12,995 bases of DNA from DATEFF01 sp964586395 (lineage in GTDB: Bacteria > Patescibacteriota > Saccharimonadia > Saccharimonadales > EFPC-124), in NCBI GenBank assembly GCA_964586395.1, contig CAZPGP010000027.1, forward strand, positions 1 to 12,995, read 5' to 3'. The number at the start of each line of letters is the position of its first letter. Positions within the stretch are counted from its first letter, which is position 1. A program made the position numbers and the translations under genes. The notes under the pieces were generated by a model, which worked only from the letters and a program-made list of their open reading frames with translations, made no database searches and was not told the DNA's origin. This document shows positions 1 to 5,387 of the stretch, one piece after another.

Positions 1-39
1 CTCGGGGAAGTCCTCGAGCAGCTTTACATTTTGGCTTGG
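1..39 (-). pseudogene. Short fragment resembling the anti-sigma-like gene at 313-1593
   Basis: Read on the minus strand, positions 1-27 encode VKLLEDFPE, which aligns without gaps to LKWLETFPE (residues 138-146) of the protein at 313-1593. By my count 20 of 27 bases match. The adjacent CCAAGCCAAA block also matches, but a 4-base length difference puts it out of frame, so the copy looks decayed. The match stops where a tRNA-Cys fragment begins. The rest of any paralogue lies left of the window. An unrelated gene starting at a GTG near 45 on the minus strand is also possible. Confidence 0.25.
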
Positions 40-142
40 CACCTTGGCGGAGTGGCGAGCATTGCCTGTGGCAATGTGAGTTTTCCTACTTTACGCCTGA
101 GTGGAGCGCTTGCGCGAACGAAGGGAAAAATGGTACGCAGAG
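37..142 (+). pseudogene. Partial, broken copy of tRNA-Cys
   Basis: Positions 37-55 (TGGCACCTTGGCGGAGTGG) repeat exactly 172-190, the first 18 bases of the intact tRNA-Cys plus one base before it. Positions 131-142 (TGGTACGCAGAG) then match 188-200 with one base missing. About 75 unrelated bases separate the two matching blocks, and no anticodon loop, T arm or acceptor 3' strand follows. It therefore cannot fold as a tRNA and looks like an interrupted or recombined duplicate. The interrupting segment holds a perfect 7-bp hairpin (60-76). Confidence 0.5.
60..83 (+). terminator. Possible weak intrinsic terminator
   Basis: CATTGCC (60-66) and GGCAATG (70-76) form a perfect 7-bp stem with a TGT loop, followed by TGAGTTTT. 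The T tract is short and begins four bases after the stem. It could end a plus-strand transcript entering from the left, or be a chance hairpin inside the disrupted tRNA copy. Confidence 0.25.
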
Positions 143-172
143 TAAAGCTTCTTTAATAAAACCCCTATACAT

Positions 173-246
173 GGCACCTTGGCGGAGTGGTTACGCAGAG
201 GTCTGCAAAACCTCGTACACCGGTTCAATTCCGGTAGGTGCCTCCA
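173..246 (+). tRNA. tRNA-Cys (anticodon GCA)
   Basis: The acceptor strand GGCACCT (173-179) pairs with AGGTGCC (236-242). The discriminator is T243, as expected for tRNA-Cys, and CCA (244-246) is encoded in the gene. The anticodon stem GAGGT/ACCTC encloses CTGCAAA, giving anticodon GCA. The T arm is ACCGG-TTCAATT-CCGGT (219-235). A strong terminator follows at 263-300. Upstream, TTTAAT at 152-157 could be a -10 box, but I see no convincing -35. Confidence 0.95.
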
Positions 247-262
247 TGAACTTATCTTTATA

Positions 263-300
263 AATCTAAAACGAGCTCAAGTGCGAGCTCGTTTTAGATT
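263..300. terminator. Bidirectional intrinsic terminator
   Basis: AATCTAAAACGAGCTC (263-278) and its exact reverse complement (285-300) form a perfect 16-bp stem with a 6-base loop. An A-rich arm on one side and a T-rich arm on the other give a U tract in either direction. It lies between tRNA-Cys and the converging gene that ends at 313, so it probably ends both transcripts. Confidence 0.85.
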
Positions 301-312
301 GGTATATCTTAT

Positions 313-1593
313 TTAGTATTGTTTGACGTTGCCCTTCTTGACGTTCAAGGCCTCGAGCTGCAGGCTTATCATCTGCACATGCTCCTTGGGGACTTTTGTG
401 TGGTCGGCACCTTTGGGCTGTGCGTAGCGTACGGCCGCGTGGCTACCGACTTTGATGTGCGCATCGATACCGTTCTGAGCGTATGGTGCGGTGAAGTCGC
501 GGTTATATACTTTGAATCCAGCGTCGCCAACGGTCACTGTATACAGAGTTCCGCTGCGAGATTTTAGCGTCATAGTGTTGTCGGTGAGTTCGGTAATCTC
601 GCCACTAATCTCGCGGAAGTCTGGGTCGGAATACTCCACCATGTAGGGGTTGATTGGCCCCTCGCTACCGTTGCGCGGGTAGACGTCGACAGATGGGGTC
701 TGCGGGCAGAGTTCACCTTCATTGCCCATGCACTCAGGGATTTCGGTGATGTACTGCTGCTTCTGGGTGTAATACTCCAGGGGCAGTGTCATCTTGAAGG
801 CGCCGACGATGCCGAGCAGCTTGGGCTGTTCTGGTTGGGCTACGAAGTTCGGGTTGTCCTTCATCTTGTCCGAGAGGCTCCAGTTGTTCGTTGGTTCGCT
901 GTAACGAGCGATTGCGAAGACGGCGTCGCCACTGCGCAGATCGTTCAGCGCGACCTCTTTGCCGCCAGCAAAAGCTTTGATGGTCTCGCCGCTTGCTGTC
1001 GTGTAGGTCTTTGACCCGACAAAGTCAGCATTAATGGTCAGCGTATTTGCGCTTAGTTTCTCGAGTTTGCCAAGTATGTCGAGGCGCGAGTAGGTGACGG
1101 TGTCGCCGTCCTTCCAGGTCTCACTTGGAGGGCCTTGCTTGGGCCAGTGTTTCTCGGGGAAAGTCTCGAGCCACTTGAGTTCGCATTTGGCTTGGAGGAT
1201 TTTCTGAACCTCTTCGTCGCTGAGCTGCGGCGCATCGGATTTGATCTCGAATCGTTTTGCAACCGGACTATCCTTTCGCTCAGCGCATTCTGCGAAGCCA
1301 GAGACCGAATATTCGGTTGCGCCCCGAGGGTTCGTCTCTTTGCCGAGTAGCTGAATCAAGGCGGGCGCAAAGTGTACGGCGGCGTAGACTGCGCCACCCA
1401 GCACTATGAGGGCCACGAAGGCCGCCAGTGCTATCGCTGGCCGGTGGAGTTGGAAGAGCCAGGCTTTACGAGTGGAACTTTGTGGTGTGGAAGCTTTAAT
1501 CTTTTGCATAGTTGATCTAACGAATGTGTTTGTGTCGTCGCTGCGACGTTTAGCGGCAGCGACTAGTGTAGCGTCAAAACGTGAGTCGTTCAT
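313..1593 (-). CDS. Membrane-anchored putative anti-sigma factor or sensor with two DUF5666-like repeats
   Basis: This 426-residue protein has a short cytoplasmic part (1-50), one membrane segment (about 52-75, alanine/valine-rich) and a large extracytoplasmic part. Its start codon overlaps the stop of the ECF sigma gene (ATGA, 1590-1593), the usual arrangement of a sigma factor with its anti-sigma partner. The outer part holds two similar beta-rich stretches, residues 169-231 and 328-391. Each runs Gly-x-[IL]-x-x-[IL]-x-x-N-T-[LM]-T followed later by a G-D or G-S turn, resembling DUF5666 or OB-like modules. Cysteines at 103, 137, 288 and 296 could form disulfides. I see no ZAS zinc motif (HxxxCxxC) and no clear RskA or RsgI domain, so the anti-sigma role rests on gene position and topology. 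The terminator at 263-300 follows. Confidence 0.65.
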   Translation of the reverse strand: MNDSRFDATLVAAAKRRSDDTNTFVRSTMQKIKASTPQSSTRKAWLFQLHRPAIALAAFVALIVLGGAVYAAVHFAPALIQLLGKETNPRGATEYSVSGFAECAERKDSPVAKRFEIKSDAPQLSDEEVQKILQAKCELKWLETFPEKHWPKQGPPSETWKDGDTVTYSRLDILGKLEKLSANTLTINADFVGSKTYTTASGETIKAFAGGKEVALNDLRSGDAVFAIARYSEPTNNWSLSDKMKDNPNFVAQPEQPKLLGIVGAFKMTLPLEYYTQKQQYITEIPECMGNEGELCPQTPSVDVYPRNGSEGPINPYMVEYSDPDFREISGEITELTDNTMTLKSRSGTLYTVTVGDAGFKVYNRDFTAPYAQNGIDAHIKVGSHAAVRYAQPKGADHTKVPKEHVQMISLQLEALNVKKGNVKQY

Positions 1594-2108
1594 GACAAGT
1601 CGCTCCTTAGTTGTTGCTTTGCTCGGTGCAGCCAGGTCCGCACCGTATTAAGTGGTATATTCATTTCATCGGCGATCTGTTGGTAGCTTTTGCCGTGCCA
1701 ATAAAAGGCCTCAACCACCTGCCGATGGGTCGGTGGTTGTAATGCTGCTACTGCGTCTCGGACTTGGCGATGTTGCTCTTTTGCGGCATAGTCTGGGGCT
1801 GCCTCGTCGGCGAGGTCGTCTATATCCTCGCTGGGCAAGACTCGCTTATTAGCCCGCAGATAGTCGAACGCTTTATTGGTCGCGATCCGATAAAGCCACG
1901 TACTAAAGCGCGATTTTGCGCCGTCAAAAGTCTTGAGCCGCTCGAATGCCTTTATGAATGCCTCTTGGGCAATATCCTCGGCAGCAGTGCGGTCGCCAAC
2001 TAGACGCTCGCAGTGGATAATCAAGCCAATATGATAGCGATTGACCAGCTGTTCGTATTGATTGATGTCGCCACGTATGACTGACTGAATTATAGTTTCT
2101 TCATCCAT
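1590..2108 (-). CDS. ECF (group 4) RNA polymerase sigma factor, RpoE/SigW type
   Basis: A 172-residue, two-domain sigma factor that would direct RNA polymerase to stress-type promoters. Region 2 covers about residues 12-86, including GDRTAAEDIAQEAFIKAF and the -10 binding stretch FSTWLYRIATNKAFDYLR. Region 4 covers about 115-167, with the helix-turn-helix SYQQIADEMNIPLNTVRTWL. There is no region 1 or 3, typical of the ECF class. I chose the ATG at 2106-2108 because GAGGG lies just before it and the family starts about ten residues before region 2. The longer frame, opening with TTG at 2147, would run through the predicted promoter. The gene overlaps the membrane partner by 4 bp, so the two are translationally coupled and likely function as sigma and anti-sigma. 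Autoregulation is suggested by the SigW-like promoter at 2118-2146. Confidence 0.9.
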   Translation of the reverse strand: MDEETIIQSVIRGDINQYEQLVNRYHIGLIIHCERLVGDRTAAEDIAQEAFIKAFERLKTFDGAKSRFSTWLYRIATNKAFDYLRANKRVLPSEDIDDLADEAAPDYAAKEQHRQVRDAVAALQPPTHRQVVEAFYWHGKSYQQIADEMNIPLNTVRTWLHRAKQQLRSDLS

Positions 2109-2117
2109 TGCCCTCAG

Positions 2118-2146
2118 TATACGTTTGATGCAGGCAAAAAGTTTCA
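2118..2146 (-). promoter_or_regulatory. Predicted ECF-type autoregulatory promoter
   Basis: On the minus strand, TGAAAC (2146-2141), a 17-base spacer and CGTATA (2123-2118) match the Bacillus SigW-type consensus TGAAAC-N16/17-CGTA. They lie directly before the ECF sigma gene. A sigma-70 reading of the same stretch needs a 20-base spacer and fits less well. The start of transcription would fall around 2112, leaving only a few bases before ATG 2108, so the mRNA might be nearly leaderless. Confidence 0.45.
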
Positions 2147-2171
2147 AGCGACTTGTCTAATCTGTTACAAT
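2142..2171 (+). promoter_or_regulatory. Promoter of tRNA-Leu, extended -10
   Basis: TACAAT (2166-2171) preceded by TGT (2163-2165) makes an extended -10 box about 18 bases before the tRNA. The -35 is poor (TTTCAA, 2142-2147, 18-base spacer). The same bases, read on the other strand, form the -35 of the divergent ECF promoter. Confidence 0.5.
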
Positions 2172-2188
2172 CGAGCTAAACCAATTAC

Positions 2189-2276
2189 GGGCAAGTGGCG
2201 GAATTGGTATACGCGGCGGACTTAAAATCCGCTGGTCTAAACAACCTTGTGGGTTCGATTCCCACCTTGCCCACCA
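2189..2276 (+). tRNA. tRNA-Leu (anticodon TAA)
   Basis: The acceptor strand GGGCAAG (2189-2195) pairs with CTTGCCC (2266-2272), followed by A73 and an encoded CCA (2274-2276). The anticodon stem GCGGA/TCCGC encloses CTTAAAA, with anticodon TAA at 2223-2225. A long variable arm (about 2233-2248) marks a class II tRNA. The T arm is GTGGG-TTCGATT-CCCAC. It is followed at once by a terminator. Confidence 0.96.
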
Positions 2277-2318
2277 TAGATAGCACCTCTGATTACCAGG
2301 GGTGCTATCTATTTTTTA
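2276..2318 (+). terminator. Intrinsic terminator of tRNA-Leu
   Basis: ATAGATAGCACC (2276-2287) pairs with GGTGCTATCTAT (2301-2312), and the stem continues with TCTG/CAGG (one G-T pair) to a 5-base loop. TTTTTT follows. The stem begins on the last base of the tRNA CCA. Confidence 0.9.
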
Positions 2319-2331
2319 ACAGAGGTGAGTA

Positions 2332-2359
2332 TTGACATTTATAACGCTTATGCTATAAT
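2332..2359 (+). promoter_or_regulatory. Near-consensus sigma-70 promoter with extended -10
   Basis: TTGACA (2332-2337), a 16-base spacer and TATAAT (2354-2359) preceded by TGC: both hexamers are perfect. Transcription should start near 2366. A stem-loop would then form at the very 5' end of the mRNA (2365-2373 with 2385-2392, one bulge and one G-T pair). It drives the small zinc-ribbon gene at 2428 and is the strongest promoter in the window. Confidence 0.85.
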
Positions 2360-2427
2360 ATTTCACGTTGGTCGAGTACTTATTGGCCACGTAACCCGCA
2401 GTTTCGGTTCTAGCACTGGAGAGTCTC

Positions 2428-2793
2428 ATGACCTTCGCTTACATCGGTGAAGATGGCATGCCTCAGCCCCCGGTCGTTCTCGACCCCGTGGCTCAGGTAC
2501 GGCAGATCTTCGCCGCGCTCGAAGCGCAGGCTCACCAGTCCCTCTGCCCCACGCGATTCGTCGATTTCGACGACGAGCTGCCGGAGATGGAAGAACTGGA
2601 GCACTGCGCTCGGTGTACCCACCCGATGAAATCGCTCTACATCGACGAGGCTGGCATCTGTCCAGACTGCCGCGACCGCGAGTTGACCGACGCCCTCCAT
2701 ACCCCGCCGTTCATGCGGACGGAGGCGGACTGGAGGTTCCTGGTGGAGCACGGATTCGTCTCCGCTGACGAGATCACGCTCAACCTCGACTGA
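2428..2793 (+). CDS. Small acidic zinc-ribbon protein, unknown function
   Basis: A soluble, acidic 121-residue protein with no signal peptide or membrane segment. Cysteines 60, 63, 78 and 81 form CxxC-14-CxxC (CARC and CPDC), a likely structural zinc ribbon, with another Cys at 40. The rest is not recognised. GGAGAG (2418-2423) lies five bases before the ATG. The gene has its own near-perfect promoter (2332-2359) and its own GC hairpin terminator (2819-2841), so it is a strongly expressed single-gene unit. Base use differs from its neighbours: I count 42 of 60 G+C in 2461-2520 against 31 of 60 in lemA 3121-3180, with most codons ending in G or C. It may be acquired DNA or a gene under strong codon selection. 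A nucleic-acid-binding or regulatory role is possible but unproven. Confidence 0.75.
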   Translation: MTFAYIGEDGMPQPPVVLDPVAQVRQIFAALEAQAHQSLCPTRFVDFDDELPEMEELEHCARCTHPMKSLYIDEAGICPDCRDRELTDALHTPPFMRTEADWRFLVEHGFVSADEITLNLD

Positions 2794-2818
2794 TCATCGG
2801 TCGTCCACCCACCCACTA

Positions 2819-2841
2819 GGGGCCCCACCGGGGCCCCGTTT
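2819..2841 (+). terminator. GC-rich hairpin terminator
   Basis: GGGGCCCC (2819-2826), loop ACC, GGGGCCCC (2830-2837), then GTTT. The perfect 8-bp all-GC stem is very stable, but the T tail is only three bases. It lies 26 bases after the zinc-ribbon gene and separates it from the lemA operon. Confidence 0.65.
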
Positions 2842-2873
2842 CACATTTATGACTACTGTTGTACGGTAGTTGG

Positions 2874-2882
2874 TGATACTAT
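2874..2882 (+). promoter_or_regulatory. Candidate promoter of the lemA operon (extended -10)
   Basis: TGATACTAT (2874-2882) fits an extended -10 element (TGn followed by TACTAT), giving a start near 2889 and a short leader to lemA. No good -35 lies 16-18 bases upstream, so the call rests mainly on the -10 and on the terminator just before it. Confidence 0.35.
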
Positions 2883-2910
2883 TAGAGGGTAAATAAAGGA
2901 AATTATTCTT

Positions 2911-3474
2911 ATGGAGTGGTTATTCATTCTTCTCGGTGTCCTGGTACTGCTGGCAATCATCTACGTCGTACTCTATAACAGTCTTGTTACATTGCGTGTT
3001 CGTGTCGAAGAAGCGTGGAGCGATATTACCGTTCAGCTGAAGCGACGTTACGACCTCATTCCCAACCTCGTTGAGAGCGTGAAGGGTTACGCCGCTCACG
3101 AAAAAGGCGTGTTCGAGGAAGTTACTAAGGCTCGCTCTGAGGCTATGAACGCTCAGGGTAAGGGCGTCAAAGAAACTGCTGCTGCCGAGAACCAGTTCGA
3201 AGCTGCGCTGAAAAGCCTCTTCGCCGTATCAGAGAACTACCCACAGCTCCGCGCTACCGAAAACTTCCAGCAGCTACAGGCTGAGCTGGTCGACACTGAG
3301 GACAAGGTTCAGGCTGCTCGCCGTTTCTATAACGGCGGCGTGCGCGACCTTAACACCAAGATCGAAGTTTTCCCAAGCAACATCGTTGCTGGCATGATGG
3401 GCCTCAAGCAGCGTGAGTTCTTCGAAGTCGAGAACATGGCTGAAGTTGAAAAGCCGGTCGACGTAAAGTTCTAA
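2911..3474 (+). CDS. lemA: LemA family membrane protein
   Basis: LemA proteins are small, membrane-anchored, mostly helical proteins of uncertain function, often found beside HtpX-type proteases. This one has 187 residues, the usual length. It has one N-terminal membrane segment (about 3-23). The family signature follows: a helical stretch with EEAWSDITVQLKRRYDLIPNLV (33-54), ENFQQLQAELVDTEDKV (117-133) and RRFYNGGVRDLN (137-148) followed by FPSNIVA (154-160). AAGGA (2896-2900) precedes the ATG by ten bases. It is the first gene of a five-gene plus-strand operon, and htpX follows after 22 bp. The pairing suggests a role in envelope protein quality control, but that is family context rather than something visible here. 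Confidence 0.95.
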   Translation: MEWLFILLGVLVLLAIIYVVLYNSLVTLRVRVEEAWSDITVQLKRRYDLIPNLVESVKGYAAHEKGVFEEVTKARSEAMNAQGKGVKETAAAENQFEAALKSLFAVSENYPQLRATENFQQLQAELVDTEDKVQAARRFYNGGVRDLNTKIEVFPSNIVAGMMGLKQREFFEVENMAEVEKPVDVKF

Positions 3475-3496
3475 CATCCCTTAGGTTCTAGCACGT

Positions 3497-4387
3497 ATGT
3501 ATTCTGCCATTGCCGCAAACAAACGTAAGACATGGCTTATCATGGCCCTGTTCGTTGCGATCATCTCTCTGCTGGGTTGGGTTTTTGCAAACCTATATGG
3601 TGGCGGAAATCTGAGCTATCTGTACATGGCGGTTGCCGTCGGCGCTATCTACGCATTGATTCAGTATTTCCTCGCCGCCAAACTGGCCGTCGCCATGAAT
3701 GGCGCCAAGGAGATAGAGAAGAAAGACGATCCACGTCTGTGGCGAACGGTTGAGAATTTGGCGATCACCGCCGGGATGCCGATGCCGAAGGTGTATATTA
3801 TGGACGACCCGGCGCCAAATGCTTTTGCGACCGGTCGCGACCCGAAGCATGCCATCGTGTGTGCTACAACTGGGCTTCTGGACATCATGAACGACACCGA
3901 GTTAGAGGCGGTGATGGCGCACGAGATGAGCCACGTTCGTAACTACGACATTCGTGTGATGATGATTGTCTTTGGTTTGGTGAGTGCTATTGGGTTCATC
4001 GCGGATATGTTGCTACATATTATGTGGTTCGGTGGCGGTGATGACGAAGATCGCCAGCCAAATGTTATCTTTATCGTGCTAGGCATTGCCGCTGCGATTC
4101 TTGCGCCATTGGTTGCGACGCTGGTCCAGCTGGCTGTATCTCGCCGACGTGAGTACCTGGCCGACAGTAGCGGCGCGCTACTGACTCGCTACCCAGAAGG
4201 CCTAGCCGACGCACTGGAGAAGATTGCCGCTCACGGTTCGACGACTCGTCACCAGAACTCGGCTACTGCACATTTATTCTTTGCCAACCCGCTGCGTCAG
4301 AAGAACTTTGCCGCACGACTCTTTAGTACGCATCCTCCTGTCGAGGAGCGTATCGCAAAACTAAGAAGCATGGGCGGACATGTCTAA
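3497..4387 (+). CDS. htpX: HtpX, membrane-bound M48 zinc metalloprotease
   Basis: HtpX degrades misfolded or damaged membrane proteins at the cytoplasmic membrane. The protein has 296 residues, typical for the family. Two N-terminal membrane segments (about 13-33 and 41-63) are followed by the zinc site HEMSH (142-146, catalytic Glu143) and the third metal ligand Glu219 in EYLAD. Two further hydrophobic stretches (about 154-177 and 189-214) lie between these ligands. The N-terminus MYSAIAANKRKT matches the family start. All catalytic residues are present, so the enzyme should be active. The ribosome-binding site is weak (AGG at 3483-3485), so translation may depend on coupling to lemA. The 3' end overlaps the next gene by 8 bp. 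Confidence 0.96.
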   Translation: MYSAIAANKRKTWLIMALFVAIISLLGWVFANLYGGGNLSYLYMAVAVGAIYALIQYFLAAKLAVAMNGAKEIEKKDDPRLWRTVENLAITAGMPMPKVYIMDDPAPNAFATGRDPKHAIVCATTGLLDIMNDTELEAVMAHEMSHVRNYDIRVMMIVFGLVSAIGFIADMLLHIMWFGGGDDEDRQPNVIFIVLGIAAAILAPLVATLVQLAVSRRREYLADSSGALLTRYPEGLADALEKIAAHGSTTRHQNSATAHLFFANPLRQKNFAARLFSTHPPVEERIAKLRSMGGHV

Positions 4388-5387
4388 AAAGAAACCATCC
4401 AAGACCAAGACGATAGCTGCAACTGTTAAGATCCGTGCTCAGCGCACATTCAAGCGAATCTTCGTGCGCACGCCGAAGAATCCACATCACTCGTTCCGCC
4501 TGACCAAACCGCGTATGTATGTCACGACTGCCGACCTACGGGCCACATGGCGTCTGCTGTTGGAGTCGTGGTCGTTCATCAAGAAGCACAAACGCATTTT
4601 GCTAAGCTTAGGCGCAATCTATGCGGTGCTCGGCTATGTTCTCATCGGTGGTGTTTCGCAAATGGACTATGTCGCATTCAAGGACGGCGTGACGGAATTT
4701 ATTAGTGGAGACTTGGGCGCTTTCGAGACGGCCTTTTCGTTGTTTGGCTCCGCACTGACGGGCGGACTTGTTGCGCCGCCGACTGACTTGCAGCAGTTCC
4801 TATCGACGGGATTGATGCTGTTCTTCTGGCTGTCGCTGGTTTGGGCGTCCCGTATGCTTGCCGCCGATAAGGAGATTAAAGTACGCGATGCTTTGTACAA
4901 CAGTGGCACGCCGATTGTTCCAACCTTGGTTATGTTGGCGATCGTTGCTGTTCAGCTCATCCCTGCCGCATTGGGCATCTTTGGTTACGCAACCGCGTTG
5001 AACGGCGGTTGGCTCGATGGCGGGGTAGAGGCGATGGCATTTGCGGCTGGCGCGCTGCTGCTATGCCTGATGTCAGCCTACTTTGTAGTGAGCTCGGTTA
5101 CAGGTTTGATCGTGGTGACGCTACCGGGCACCTACCCCTGGCAGGCGCTTCGCACAGCCCGTGAACTTGTGATGAACCGTCGCTGGGGGATTGTGCTTCG
5201 AGTACTGATTTTGGTCGTCCACATGGTTGTCGTGTGGGGGCTTGTGATGATTCCGATCTTCTTGCTCGACAACTGGCTAAGGTTTGATTGGTTGCCACTG
5301 GTGCCAATATTCGTTCAGGCGTTGATGGGCTTCACCTTAGTCTACACTTCGGTTTACATCTATAGGCTTTACAGGTCACTACTATGA
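4380..5387 (+). CDS. Polytopic membrane protein of unknown function
   Basis: A 335-residue integral membrane protein that I cannot place in a named family. It starts with a strongly basic cytoplasmic stretch (1-45, many Lys and Arg). About six membrane segments follow: 73-93, 140-160, 178-204, 217-248, 270-297 and 305-328. The pattern of long helices with a conserved-looking loop TYPWQALRTARELV (251-264) before a helix recalls the broad DUF975 or glycerophosphodiesterase-membrane-domain type, but this is only a resemblance. It overlaps htpX by 8 bp and ligA by 4 bp (ATGA), so it is translationally coupled to both. It may assist HtpX or LemA in the envelope. Confidence 0.8.
   Translation: MSKKKPSKTKTIAATVKIRAQRTFKRIFVRTPKNPHHSFRLTKPRMYVTTADLRATWRLLLESWSFIKKHKRILLSLGAIYAVLGYVLIGGVSQMDYVAFKDGVTEFISGDLGAFETAFSLFGSALTGGLVAPPTDLQQFLSTGLMLFFWLSLVWASRMLAADKEIKVRDALYNSGTPIVPTLVMLAIVAVQLIPAALGIFGYATALNGGWLDGGVEAMAFAAGALLLCLMSAYFVVSSVTGLIVVTLPGTYPWQALRTARELVMNRRWGIVLRVLILVVHMVVVWGLVMIPIFLLDNWLRFDWLPLVPIFVQALMGFTLVYTSVYIYRLYRSLL

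Noticed and set aside
36..263. 75-codon plus-strand reading frame over the tRNA-Cys region
   Set aside because: It runs through an intact tRNA gene and its broken copy; its repeated MAPWRSG is simply the tRNA sequence translated.
2109..2147. TTG start extending the sigma factor by 13 residues
   Set aside because: The extension would contain the predicted ECF promoter, has no ribosome site, and adds residues not typical before sigma region 2.
2406..3494. 11-bp repeat GGTTCTAGCAC at 2406-2416 and 3484-3494, both before genes
   Set aside because: In 13 kb several 11-mers are expected to repeat by chance, and the distance to the two start codons differs (11 and 2 bases).
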